From Sipunculus nudus (lineage: Eukaryota > Annelida > Sipuncula > Golfingiida > Sipunculidae): a stretch of 64,000 nt of DNA. The stretch lies in assembly GCA_026874595.1 (NCBI GenBank), contig CM049318.1, forward strand, positions 6,961,741-7,025,740. The letters are read 5' to 3'. A program made the position numbers and the translations under genes. The notes under the pieces are model-generated. The model ran no database searches and was not told the DNA's origin. It was given only the letters and a program-made list of their open reading frames with translations. Position 1 is the stretch's first letter, and every line of letters starts with the position of its first letter. Positions 13,606-24,913 of the stretch are shown piece after piece.

Positions 13606-14272
13606 GTCATGCTAGCTTGGGGCTTTCTCGTCTGGCCGGGCCGGGGCGAGCTCACGTGTGAACCCTAATGTGTTGAGACACGGCGTTCTTTTTCTAGTAT
13701 GTTCTTTGAACGTGTATACCGTGTTAGATTCTTTAGATGGTTCGAGAAATGGAAAATTATCGGCTTGAGGTGAAAAGTTATATAAAGAGGCTGTGTTTTA
13801 GAGCCGAGAGGGAGAGGTGAGAGAATATTCCATTGGACACAGACGTATGTTTATCAGTGGGACCTGTCCGATTATCCAGTAAATTCAGGGATTCTGCTAC
13901 TACTAATACTTTACAATTTAGTGCTGCCTGTCTCAAGTTTACTTTCTGGATTGTTACAAGAGCTTTACATCGGACTGTTATTCTCCGAGAGAATTCGTGT
14001 GAACTGTTCGCCGGCTTATACATTTTAAAGGACTTATCGTTGTGACAGTGGTGGTATCCAGGTAATGTGAACTTATTTATATTTTACTATGTGATTGTAT
14101 AAATTTGTTGTTGTACAGCTATTGTACTATGTAAATTGTATTGATTTAGTGTATTGTAATGTCAGGGTTGTTTTGAGAATAAATTATAGTTATTTGTTAA
14201 CAAAGAACCACTGACTTCATTATTCATTCCCCTAGACATTTCACGCTGCCTAATGTTACAGAATCTGATTTT
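13606..14272 (+). repeat. LTR-like dispersed repeat, forward copy
   Basis: About 660 bases match the reverse complement of 17879-18487, for example 'GACAGTGGTGGTATCCAGGT', 'TTTCACGCTGCCTA' and 'CACGTGTGAACCCT'. The copy contains a TATATAAA box at about 13778-13787, followed about 20 bases later by GGCTGTGTTTTAG, which is also kept in the other copy. 'AATAAA' lies near its 3' part (about 14180). A consensus 5' splice site (CAGGTAATG) lies at about 14060. This layout (promoter, leader, donor, poly-A signal) suggests a retroelement LTR or leader. No TG...CA ends or target duplication could be fixed. Confidence 0.5.
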
Positions 14273-16164
14273 TTTTATCTCATTGACAAAATTTGTGTTC
14301 ATACGCATATCTGTGTTCATGCATACGTGATCTGTTGATTTTAGGTTCCGTAACAATACAAATATACCATAAAGTGCAACAAACTAAAAAAGATGGCTTC
14401 TGATAAACATGTATCAATATAGAAAACAGTTGATTAGGTAGTCAAATATAGACTTGATCTGTTTATTCGGTGAAGGCATATTATAGTTTCATCCCCTTGT
14501 ATAGGGTTTTCTTTAAATGTTATTCAAATACAAGGTATTCAGAAAATTATAGCAAAATAGGAATTGGAAAAACTGAAAAGCCTATAGTCCGTTAAACCCG
14601 ATTTCCACGATAGCACTTTAAAAAATTGGATTAAGAAACTGAAAGCAGGAGACAAAATAGGGGGAAATGCAAATATTCTTAGGATCAGGAAAGCGAGTAA
14701 GAATTGATATAATATTTCTTGATGGAATGCTTACTTGATGCATTTAATTACCCGAAAGAGCGGCCATTGAATTGTCAAAGCTGTGCCGTGCACATCGCAA
14801 AAAGAAGTGCGGGAGCGCTATGACCGTCCGGTATTCAAATTTAATATTTAAAATTCGTTTAATATCATTAATTTTTATTATCCTGCACGGAAAGGGGTAC
14901 TGGTGCTGCACACAGGATCATTTTTGACAGTACAGTGACCTGCAGGCGTCGATACCCATTGTTTGATCTTGTAGAAGAGAAAAGAACGCCTTGAAGGTCA
15001 GCTATACCCACTATATAAGGGCAGCGTGACATTTATTTAGAGTGAATCCCCGTGAGCAGGTTATACCGAGACACTGATATGTCCAAAAAATGTTTGAGAA
15101 ATACCAGTTAGATCAATAGCGCTTGTAAAACAAAGAAATGAGGTTTTCTCCGGCGTCGGACATGTTGAGTCTGCTTATCTCATGACATGAAATCGCAAAA
15201 AAAACGTGGAATACGCTGCGTTATGGCCCATTAGGGGGAAATAAATCAATGTATGCACTTTTTTAAATACATGAATAAGAATCTTTGAAAAAGCGTTGAA
15301 GATATTTGTCGACCCTTCGCATTAAGAAAACAGAATATTCTTCAGATAAGTTTTGGTTTTATTTTTTGTCAATAAACAATAGATCAGATCAGTTACTTTA
15401 TGTTTTTATAAAGAAACTTTGTTTGGTGGAATGTTTCCTGTGAGATTAATGTACCGATAAATATAAATCCCCTGATGAAGTCAGAGGTGGCTGGTTACCA
15501 ATTAATCAATGTCAGATTCGGATTTAAAGAACATTCCATGCATGCAACCACAGTCTGAGCGTCATTAATTTTTTAATAAAATCCAAAAGCTATGTTTGTC
15601 TTATATGTTACACAGGAAAGAACCATAATCTGTAGGAGTTAATCTTAATGAAGATGTCCATTTTAATGTCCATAAAGATGACATTTTAATAAAACATGAA
15701 TTTATGTTTTTGCATTAAGTGAACATTCAGGCGAGCGGTTCTGGACTGTTGTTTACAGATATAGGAAATCTCAAATTCAAAAGCTCGGTTTTCACTTAAT
15801 TTGATTTTCTGTGCATGAAAGATCTGCCTCGAGTTCAATCCCCTAGACCACCAAGCAAAACCCACGTAGACGCTGTGTGAATACCTTATGTGAATACCTC
15901 ATGGTGTTCAAATTAATAGGCATCGTTTATTAAGTATGTAGGTGGTATATCATATGTTATTAGTTAATGTGACCTGACGAGGAATCAATGGGGACAGCAC
16001 ATATTGTTAATTTACCTCCCGGGAATGTTTTCTATTGTCGGCCTGGACTTTGTCAGCCGTAAGATTGAATATTTTTGTTTTATCACAGAAGTCAGCATTA
16101 GCCATAGTAATTTATTAAGAAATATAAATTGATAGCTTGAGGCCGATGGCGGTGACGTAGCCGG

Positions 16165-16210
16165 GGCGGGGGGGGGGGGGGGGGGGGAGGTTGGTGCCCC
16201 CCCCCCCCCG
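16165..16210. repeat. G-tract directly followed by a C-tract
   Basis: An uninterrupted run of about 20 G is followed, after roughly 10 bases (GGTTGGTGC), by about 14 C. The two tracts can pair with each other, and the G-tract can form a quadruplex. Exact length is uncertain because such tracts are prone to assembly error. Confidence 0.85.
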
Positions 16211-16299
16211 GTCGCATCTATAGTACTCCCGATGCTCCCGATATAAAGCATTGCACATGTAGTAATTAATGTATTGTTTAGTCATAATTCTACATTTCA

Positions 16300-17660
16300 A
16301 TGTTTATTTATTTATCTATTTGTTACAACATCTTCCAGGGCAGCCTTTATCAGAATAAAATTCTGTTTAAAAAGGGTGTGTAATACATAGAAAAATCACA
16401 ATCAAATACAATATTCAATAAGTCAATAAAAAATGACATCATACAATCAGAGAATAATGAGCGAAAACACGGTGACGTAAACACAGCAAAAGTTGAAGTA
16501 CAAATATATGTAGTCGAGTTTCGTCATGAAAGGTATGCAACAGAGTTGCTAAATACATAAAACGAGGTTAAAATACAAATTAAGCACTATAGTGTACAGT
16601 ATAAAGAAATGTATATATAAACGTCTACATAAGATGCGCATAAGTACGGTAAGGAAAAATTAGATGACGCTCAAATATTATTATTATTTATAGCTACACA
16701 AGTAGAAAATGAAAGGAAACTTTTCTACCTTGGTATTATACGCAAGGAAATATGGGCGCGCTAGCCTTTTAAAGCTCTTTGGATTGTTGGTATTTTTTTA
16801 GTTTTGTTGGAAGGCTGTTCCATAGAACACTGCCTGCGTAAAAGGATGAGGTTTTTTAGGATCAGTGTGCGTGGTTTCGGAAGATTAACGTGAGAATTTA
16901 CTGTTAAACGGGTGTTACACTGAAGAACATCACAGGTAACAGTGAAATTCTTATTAAGATAAGAAGAGGCGAGTCCATTGATACATTTATATGTCAATAT
17001 CGATAAAAGAAACATGTATCGTTGCTCCATGTTCATCCATCCATTGTCATGGATATTAGCCAAGCTGCTGTGCGGGTGATCATAAATGCCTGAGATAATT
17101 CTGGCTGCTAAACCCTGAAGCCGCTGAATGGGAAAACGAAATGTACGGGCACAATTTCCCCAAACAGTAAGGTCAGAATCAAAACTGGCTGAATGAACAT
17201 GTGATAATATGTATTCAAGTATTTTTTGGGAGACATTTGCTACAACGATGCAGTAGTCCTATCTAAAAGCATAATTTCTTTATTACTACTTTTGTCTTAT
17301 TCTTCCATGAAAGATGGCGGTCAATTTCAATGGCTATTAATGACGAACATCTTCAACACTCACTATAATACAATAACCTATACTAATTGATAGATTATCA
17401 TAAGACCTACGTTGCTTGGAGTGTATTAACATCGAAGCTGATTTTTCGGCATTTTTTGAGAGCTTATTATTTCACATCCAATTACCAACTTTGTTTTTTG
17501 TAGTTTTAACGTCAGGGCCGTTTACATACATCATGATATCATCGGCATAGACAGATCCTTTTGCTCAAGGCACATTATAAGTAAATCGTTCAGATATATT
17601 AAAAAAGTATTGGACCAAGGACGGTGCCTTGAGGTACATCTATTGTTATAATTTTTATAT
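16300..17660 (-). pseudogene. decayed non-LTR retrotransposon (LINE) reverse transcriptase
   Basis: Read on the minus strand, 17637-17611 gives VPQGTVLGP, the RT palm motif. It is followed, after a frameshift, by IYLNDLL. YADDI, the catalytic aspartate pair, is at 17549-17535. Further down, 17063-16761 encodes MEQRYMFLLSILTYKCINGL and a tail with RQCSMEQP, matching the C-terminal region after RT in CR1/L2/Jockey-like LINEs. Stop codons and frameshifts interrupt the frame, and the 5' part (endonuclease) is missing, so this is a 5'-truncated dead copy. The 3' end shows an AAATAAATAAA-like tail on the minus strand near 16300, typical of these elements. It sits inside the GPCR intron in antisense orientation. 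Confidence 0.8.
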
Positions 17661-17878
17661 CCAAAATACTATTTGTGATCAATAGGTTTGATCCTGCATT
17701 TATTTTAATTATTCATCTTGTACAACTGATATTTCTGATTGGATTTGAAACATGTGAGGTGAATATATATATATAAATATATATTTATACAGTTTAGGAC
17801 ATAAACACACTTGTGTTCGACAGCTCTGTTTCGTAAGAGGCCATAACTATGTAAATATTACACCTCCTTTAACTAGTT

Positions 17879-18487
17879 GAAATCAGATTCTGTAACACTA
17901 GGCAGCGTGAAATGTCATGGGGAAAGAATAAAGAAGTCAGTGGTTTTTGTTAACAAATAATTTTAATTGCTATTCTTAAAACAATCCTAACATTACGATA
18001 CACTAATTCAATACAATTTCACAGTATAACAACAGTACAACAGCAAATCAACACAAGTATATAAATAAAGTGTACAGTACCTGGATACCACCACTGTCAC
18101 AGTGAGAACAAGTCCTTTATAACGTACAACCCAGATGAACAGTTCACATAAATCTTCTCAGAGAATAACAGTCCAGTTCATTCACAAAATCAATCCGTTG
18201 TAATCCCAAAGTGATGTTCTTGTTGTAATCCCGAAAGCAAACTGAAGACTAAATAAGATCCGTCACAAATTTTGAAGTAAAAGCTGTAACTGCCGCAATT
18301 ATAGGAAAAGGGCACGACTTACACGTTTCTGTGTACGCTGGAATATTTCTCTTCTCTGTTTGGTTCCAAAACACAGCCCCTTAATTATACCTTTCACCTG
18401 TATACATCGCTGTGTTTCTACATATCAGGGTTCACACGTGGGCCGGCCAGGTTCGGCCAGGCGAGAAAGCCCCAGACTAGCATGACC
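17879..18487 (-). repeat. LTR-like dispersed repeat, inverted copy
   Basis: The reverse complement of this segment aligns along its length with 13606-14272, including the GGCTGTGTTTT start-site region, the GACAGTGGTGGTATCCAGGT donor region and TTTCACGCTGCCTA. The two copies are diverged by substitutions and small indels. They therefore inserted separately or duplicated long ago, and they face each other across 3.6 kb. Confidence 0.55.
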
Positions 18488-18516
18488 GCTTGTGGAGATT
18501 ATAACCTGGTCCAGGA

Positions 18517-19433
18517 TGCACTGGTGACAAACTTACAAGTCTCTCAGTTAATGTAAAGATTCTTTATTTTAACTATAAAGGAGAGGGTATGCCGAGCCCC
18601 TGTTTAGGGCTTGGCCCCCAGTTTGTAACTGCCTCTGAACACATCGCCTCTCTGCCAGCATGATTCACACACTGTTAGTAAACCAATCAGAGATTTCCCT
18701 GACGTGTCACCACAGATGCATTTAAAGAAAGGTGTGCAATGAAAGCGCAATTAGACTGAATAGAGTTGCCATGTAATCAGGGCTAAGCAATTACAGTCAT
18801 TATGTAAATACCTGGCAACTCAGCTCTGACATTTGAATACACAAAGTCTCAATTAGCTTAAACACCTGCAACTTACATAATATATAATTATGATGAAATA
18901 CAGAGAGTGAGAATTGTAGTAAAAGACTGGCCCTTAGTACATTACACACCTCCCCTTCCCCATAAAAATTTTAATAATCTCCGCACTGGCGAGCGTGCCA
19001 GGATGCACTGGTGACAAACTTACAAGTCTCTCAGTTAATGTAAAGATTCTTTATTTTAACTATAAAGGAGAGGGTATGCCGAGCCCCTGTTTAGGGCTTG
19101 GCCCCCAGTTTGTGACTGCCTCTGAACACATCGCCTCTCTGCCAGCATGATTCACACACTATTAGTAAACCAATCAGAGATTTCCCTGACGTGTCACCAC
19201 AGATGCATTTAAAGAAAGGTGTGCAATGAAAGCGCAATTAGACTGAATAGAGTTGCCATGTAATCAGGGCTAAGCAATTACAGTCATTATGTAAATACCT
19301 GGCAACTCAGCTCTGACATTTGAATACACAAAGTCTCAATTAACTTAAACACCTGCAACTTACATAATATATAATTATGATGAAATACAGAGAGTGAGAA
19401 TTGTAGTAATAGACTGGCCCTTAGTACATTACA
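18517..19433 (-). mobile_element. miniature LTR retroelement (two LTRs, 57-bp interior)
   Basis: Two direct repeats, 18517-18946 and 19004-19433 (430 bp each, constant offset of 487), differ at only four positions that I could find. Read on the minus strand, each LTR starts TGTAATG, ends GTGCA and has AATAAA about 50 bases before its end, as expected of an R region. The 57 bases between them read, on the minus strand, TCCTGGCACGCTCGCC just after the first LTR (TGG-starting primer-binding-site-like) and GGGGAAGGGGAGGTG just before the second (polypurine tract). No gag or pol is present. It is either a TRIM-type element or an internally deleted copy of a larger one. No target-site duplication is visible, and the bases CCAGGA just outside the left LTR match the interior, which hints at recombination. 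Confidence 0.75.
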
Positions 19434-20450
19434 CGCTGCCTACACGTGAGACCCCACGCGGGCTATGCCGTCAAAGCAACAGACAACGCTAGCGCTGAAC
19501 AAACACACTGCTTCATACAATAAAAGAGACATCTATAACAATATATATATATATATGCTTCAACTGCCTTAGCTAAATAATTCGGCCTACTCTCTTTTCC
19601 TCAATCCTAGCTACGCCCCCTAATTTTGGCCGATTTGGAATCCACCCCTGGCGGTTTATAATAATCCGCAGGACATCCAAGTGAGGTGATTATAGGCATG
19701 AACCAATTATATCGCCAGATAAGGTAGACAGAAACTTGTTTTTCAAGTGAACGGTAAATATTCAAGTGTGCATTTTCTTTAAGTTTGCTTGAAAGAAAAA
19801 CGATCCGGGACATATGTTACCTTTAAGGTACCATCTGCATGGTCCATCTCTGGGTTAAACAGCTCCGACAAGATCGTGCAACAAACAGTTTTACGTAAGG
19901 GGACTCTTGGAATGGTAGTCTGGCAGATATCGGCTTGAGTCTGTCAGCATGAAAAATGAACCAGGTCCTCCAAAAAAAAAATAAAATCAGGAATCCCGGT
20001 GAACGGCATCCCGTATTCTAATCAGTGACCCGGGACATGAACGGCCGTGTGACTGACAGCCTGATCCGGAGTGACTGTCCAGACAGAATGACTTGCACGT
20101 CTCAAATTAACCCTCAAAAGAAGAAATTGTCAAGATAAATTAAAATGCATAAATAAACCAGAAATCTGCATTCAAAGGAATGTAAGACTCCATTATGTGG
20201 GGGTCCCTATCGTGGGATTGTTTAAAAACCGTGTTTGCATTTACTAATTTGGTTAATATTCCCAGTTTCGTGAATAGATGACACTACATTTGAGCATATT
20301 TCCTAATGAGGTACCTGAATCCGGATCATGTGCCGGATCCATGCCAACATCTATTCGATTCTTTGTGGGCCCATTTCCGAAATGCCCTTAAAATGAGATA
20401 TTCACAATTACGTTGTGAACAAACACACACGAACGTTGATGAACGTATAC

Positions 20451-20455
<5 letters not shown>

Positions 20456-20487
<32 letters not shown>
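20456..20487. repeat. (CA)n microsatellite
   Basis: About 15 CA dinucleotides. Confidence 0.9.
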
Positions 20488-20491
<4 letters not shown>

Positions 20492-23119
20492 TAGATTTGT
20501 GCCGACTAATCGCTTAAATCGATTGCATTTTTGCATAATTGATTAAAAACGATCATGTATACACATGCAAATAATCTTATCTTGTTAGAGATATGTGAAA
20601 AGCATCAAAACGGTAAGGTAACGAACAGCATCAACACGGTCCCTTGCGCAAAAAAAAAATTGTCCGACGGTAAGTCGACCTGTGATATAGGTGGATTGAT
20701 GGTTTCATTATGGATATATATATATATGTATTTATATAACCTTTATAGATTTAGAATAAGGCCAGTTGGTTTGTAAATAGAAACACATATTCAATTATCT
20801 CCATCAGTAAATACATCAGACTTTGAGTTCCCGATCAGGGACTCCATCATTTGTCAACTCTACTGACTGTAACGAGGACTGATGAGGTTTGGGCTTCTCC
20901 TCCAGACAGAGAAGTTGGTATTTATCGGCCCCCCGTGATTTAGCTGACATGAAACATTTCCACATAACCTGACAGTTAATTTGGTTTCCTTTGATCTACC
21001 GCTCATTAACTAAACTTATGTGGAATTTACATATCATGTGTCTGATGTAGCCGAATTAACAGAGATTTATAGGATTCTGTGAATGAGCGGAAAATCGTCC
21101 TTGCGATTTCTGTGTTCTCTAAATATATCATGTGACCTCGTCACGGATGGATTGTGGTGCAGCCATAGGCTGATGGAGAATAAACACCACGTGATTGGAT
21201 TCTCACGGAATATTACCCAATGAAACACTTTAATTCATACTCATCATTTGAAATCACCCCTGTTTATCTGAAGTCGATTTCACTTTACCCGCGATCCGGG
21301 TTAGCTTGAACCCATTTTCTGGTTACCCCCTTCACTGTCGAGACTACCCCTTTAGAACATTATATATTAATCATGTACTTTCACCGATAATATGTTGAAA
21401 GCACGTGAAAAAAAATTATAGGCAGAGTCAATATCAGAAAAAATGTCATGAAATGGTTATTATAATGATAATGAACTATAAACGGAAAATAACACATAGC
21501 TATTATAAAAAAACTGATATCTTCAGATATTATGAAGTGCATGTAATATGTTTAAGGACTGCACGGTTTGCAAGCCTTACTTATATATGAGTACTTGTGA
21601 CAAAATGGTTTGCACGCTGTTGCTATCAAGCGTCGACCATATAAACGAGTAATATATAGAGTAGGCACTATATATCTAAGTATACATTTAGAGTAGTCAC
21701 CTTAAACACTGATGACAATGATGTCAGTGACTCCTAAACTATACAATCACATATGTGTGAAAATTTGACACTCTCAATAATGAAGGGGTATTCATTATCG
21801 CATCAACATTTACTTATATTCGCGCTTATATATAATTATATAGTATGTATGCAGAGAGTTCTTTTGGTATAACATTTTACTTCCCCCCCCCCCTAGACAT
21901 AGTACTAAAGCTTCGGTTAAACAGATCGTGTTTGCTTCGTATAATATGTTTTGCTCATCTGAGGTTGCCGCAATGTGCATCAATTTACTATGCCCGATAG
22001 ATAGGCCATGCATGATTTAGATCAAATGGCTAAAGTCAGGTAAGCAATGAAATAAAAATGTATGTTGGTATGCGTTATATGTGACGAGAGGCGTGAATTT
22101 ATTTATTAGAATGACGACGGATGTTAACCATACACGATACATGTCAATTAGTCGCGTTAAGGTCTGATGCGTAAACGGGTTACATTATTAAAACACAGCA
22201 CAGCTCAGAGAGAAGAAATGCTTTTAATTACAATGGCTCAAACTGAACGCTACGGCAGAAACAACATGCCATGCAATGTAAATATTATATTAAAATAACA
22301 TGGTATGCCAGTCAGGAACGCACGTAGGGTTTTTCTATTATTAATACAGGATATCGCTAACTCCGATACTGTCGTGTGTGAAAGCAGTAAATGACTGCCT
22401 GCTTAAAAAACTGCTGGCAATCAACTATTGCCCCTTAGCGTACAGCCTGACTAGCCCATTTATTAAACACAGCAGTTTGGGCACTGAAAAAAGTGTTTTT
22501 AATTGCCGATCATCCTGATACATAATATTTATCATATTTAGTATGTTGTGTTAAAACTTATTACAGAAACATGGAAAGACTACAGAAATTACTGTAATAG
22601 AAACAGTTTGCATTCGAATTTGATCTTGAATCAGCTCCCTTGTAGAATGATATATTTGATCCTCGATGATATGCCTCTTATTTTATCATTGATTCTAAAT
22701 ATTAAACCAGGTTGCAAAACGTAACTAAGTACTCAATGCCCATGCGTATTAATACTTTCAGAGAAGTTCCATATCGGAAATAAATACAATTTTCAAACGA
22801 GCCGGGTATTTTTTAGGTCAGCGGACTTCAATTGGTCTCTGATACGTGCGTATGCATAGGACTTTGTTTGTGCAAAGGGTCGACAATCTGTTTTTTTGTT
22901 ATTAAACGTTGTTGCCGCAGTGTCTGTTGAATTTCAGAAAACAAACAAAATATTAATTTAGAATGCACGGTCTATTTAATAGAATGTTAGAAACTCATTT
23001 ATATATACTTGATAATTTTTTGTCAGTATAAGGCCTTTATAAAAAAATGTTATTTACCGTTCACCTGCCAAAACAGGCCATTGTGTGTTTTAATATAAAC
23101 CTACTATTCATGAAAATAA

Positions 23120-23122
<3 letters not shown>

Positions 23123-23161
<39 letters not shown>
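23123..23161. repeat. (GA)n microsatellite before the GPCR last exon
   Basis: About 19 GA dinucleotides end roughly 80 bases upstream of the splice acceptor at 23239. Confidence 0.9.
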
Positions 23162-23164
<3 letters not shown>

Positions 23165-23239
23165 GAAAGAGAGAGCGGGAATTCAGTGCTGTACAGAACG
23201 CAACATGTGCATTTAACTCTTTGTTTTTATTCGTTTCAG

Positions 23240-24367
23240 ACGATGTGCAAGTTGTACCACTTTGTTCGACAAGCAAGTTACACAGCATCAGTGTTTATTC
23301 TGACCGCTATCGCCGTGGAGCGCTATTTGGTGATAGTTCACCCACTCAGTACCAAGTCTGTCAGCAGCATAACGCGCCTGCGTATTGTGGTTGCCGTGCT
23401 TTGGGTCGCTTCCGGTGTTTACGGTATCCCCCAATTGCTTTTGTACGAGGAAATAGCCCTGAATTTAACAGGAACCACCCACCGTTATTGCGGGAGCTTT
23501 GGAAGTCAGTTTAACATTCCTGTTTACGTCATGGTGAACTTCCTGTTATTGTACGCATGCCCGTTTGTCATAATCGGGACACTTTACTGCCGGATATGTG
23601 TTACCCTTCGCCGCAGCAACAGCGCATGCGTAGTAAAGACTCGGTACAGATGCCAGAGAATTCAGAGTGACGCCGCCGATAGTAGTTGTTTGATAAAAAA
23701 TCGGTCTGAGAGTGTACCAGCAATTGCGGAAACTCCACTTACCGCTGAAGCCCTGAGAGCGGACCAAAAACTGTCATGTTGTAGCCCTTGTAATATCGCT
23801 CTGACGTCAAGGTCTAGAAATGGCTCATTATACAGCGCAGGTAAGCATAATGCAACTAAAAATAACCAGAGAAAAACTTTTAAATTCAGCACGAGTTCTT
23901 TGTACAATTCTTCCTCCTGTTCACAAGATGGATTTCGCACCAGAAGCTTCCGGTGGTCCAGAACCAGTACACAATCGGAGTCTCTGAACGAACCGAGTAG
24001 GGGGCGCTTGAGGTCGGTATTTGGTGTGAGAGTTTCCTGCCGGAATCACAGGACAATCCAAGCTCGTCAGAGAGTTATAAAACTCCTCTGCGTCGTCGTG
24101 TTGACTTTTGCCCTTCTTGTATTGCCTTATCACATTCGGGTCCTTTATCAATTTTGGAAACCAGTTGGGATGGAGGGCCCCGGGGAACTTCTGTCCACAA
24201 TCAGTTTTATTATTCTGTTCCTCAACAGCGCGGTCAATCCAGTATTATACGCACTTCTTTCGGAAAATTTCCGTACTTGTATGTTGGAGGTGGTTTTGTG
24301 CAGTGCAAATAGAAGACGAAAAGTATGCCGACTATTTTCTTCAAGAGAGAGCATCAGACGACGCTGA
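23240..24367 (+). CDS. peptide GPCR (trissin-receptor-like), last exon: TM3 to C terminus
   Basis: This exon completes the receptor begun at 3160-3320. It starts after TTCGTTTCAG and reads TMCKLYHFVRQASYTASVF, where the Cys is the TM3 disulphide partner. Next are ERYLVIVHP (the E/DRY motif), TM4, and extracellular loop 2 with NLTGTTHRYC (an N-glycosylation sequon and the second disulphide Cys). TM5 follows, then a long third intracellular loop of about 120 residues rich in Ser/Arg/Cys. TM6 has LTFALLVLPYHIR instead of the usual CWxP. TM7 has NSAVNPVLYAL (NPxxY), then a short basic tail. From memory of the family, SYTAS-FIL, ERY-IVHP and LPYH together point to the trissin-receptor group, which senses a cysteine-rich neuropeptide in insects. 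The allatotropin/orexin-like group is the main alternative. The frame also runs upstream to 23186, but the splice join decides the start. TGA is the stop. Confidence 0.92.
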   Translation, partial: TMCKLYHFVRQASYTASVFILTAIAVERYLVIVHPLSTKSVSSITRLRIVVAVLWVASGVYGIPQLLLYEEIALNLTGTTHRYCGSFGSQFNIPVYVMVNFLLLYACPFVIIGTLYCRICVTLRRSNSACVVKTRYRCQRIQSDAADSSCLIKNRSESVPAIAETPLTAEALRADQKLSCCSPCNIALTSRSRNGSLYSAGKHNATKNNQRKTFKFSTSSLYNSSSCSQDGFRTRSFRWSRTSTQSESLNEPSRGRLRSVFGVRVSCRNHRTIQARQRVIKLLCVVVLTFALLVLPYHIRVLYQFWKPVGMEGPGELLSTISFIILFLNSAVNPVLYALLSENFRTCMLEVVLCSANRRRKVCRLFSSRESIRRR

Positions 24368-24911
24368 TGTGAAGCGCCATCTGATACCCATAATGTGAAG
24401 CAATTGGAGCCACGATGTGCCTATGTAAACGATCAATGTTTAAAGAAAGACTTTTTTTGTGTGTTTCATTATCGCCTGCTTTTTCTTCAGAGAACCCGAC
24501 GAACTTTTCCAGAGAGTTTAAAACCTGAATTTTGCTAACATAAGAGGGTTTAAAAACCTGAATTTTATTATCAATCTGCGTACATAAAATTATACCGGTG
24601 ATGCTTAGAATGAATAAGCAAGTGTTCGATTACGTTTTCTTTCAAGTTCCACGTTTCAGATTTTGGACAACTAAAATCGGACAAAACATATTTTTTTGAA
24701 CGATTAGATCTGCACATATCTTGCTAAATATTTGTGTTAATAAGTGCATAATTCTAATTATCACAGAAGAACGTCGTCAAATTTTTCCATTTTCATTTAT
24801 ACAGGATTGTTTGGTTTTAAAAAATACAAAGATTTTTTATCAATATTCCAAAAATTGCTTTTCTTGCCTTTGCTTTTTTCATAAATGTTTAGATCTAAAT
24901 ATGGGTCTAGA
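24368..24911 (+). other. likely 3' UTR and downstream flank of the GPCR gene
   Basis: AT-rich with no coding potential. No consensus AATAAA occurs close to the stop. AATAAG at about 24611 is the nearest variant, and true AATAAA is only near 25635, beyond the MITE. Confidence 0.4.
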
Positions 24912-24913
24912 TA

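Larger units (their letters stand above)
3321..23239 (+). other. 19.9-kb intron of the GPCR gene
   Basis: The intron is bounded by GTGAGT at 3321 and a T-rich tract plus CAG ending at 23239. Both ends are phase 0. No host exon is visible inside: the protein is continuous across the junction in the conserved ECL1/TM3 region, so none is needed. It is filled with repeats listed separately. The stretches 3450-5270, 6970-11680, 11970-13600, 14280-16160 and 19440-23120 show nothing that I recognise beyond short homopolymers and AT-rich DNA. Confidence 0.85.

Noticed and set aside
15825-15860. GAGTTCAATCCC word suggesting a tRNA T arm
   Set aside because: No acceptor stem, D arm or anticodon arm around it. 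At most a SINE scrap.
18511-19440. Target-site duplication for the miniature LTR element
   Set aside because: Flanking bases (CAGGA and CGCTG) do not match, so none is claimed.
20870-20920. CTGATGAG word suggesting a hammerhead ribozyme
   Set aside because: No GAAA core at the right distance, and no flanking stems that I could form.
23047-23514. 155-codon plus-strand frame including (GA)n
   Set aside because: It reads through the GA microsatellite and the wrong frame of the GPCR exon. The GPCR frame has clear transmembrane motifs.
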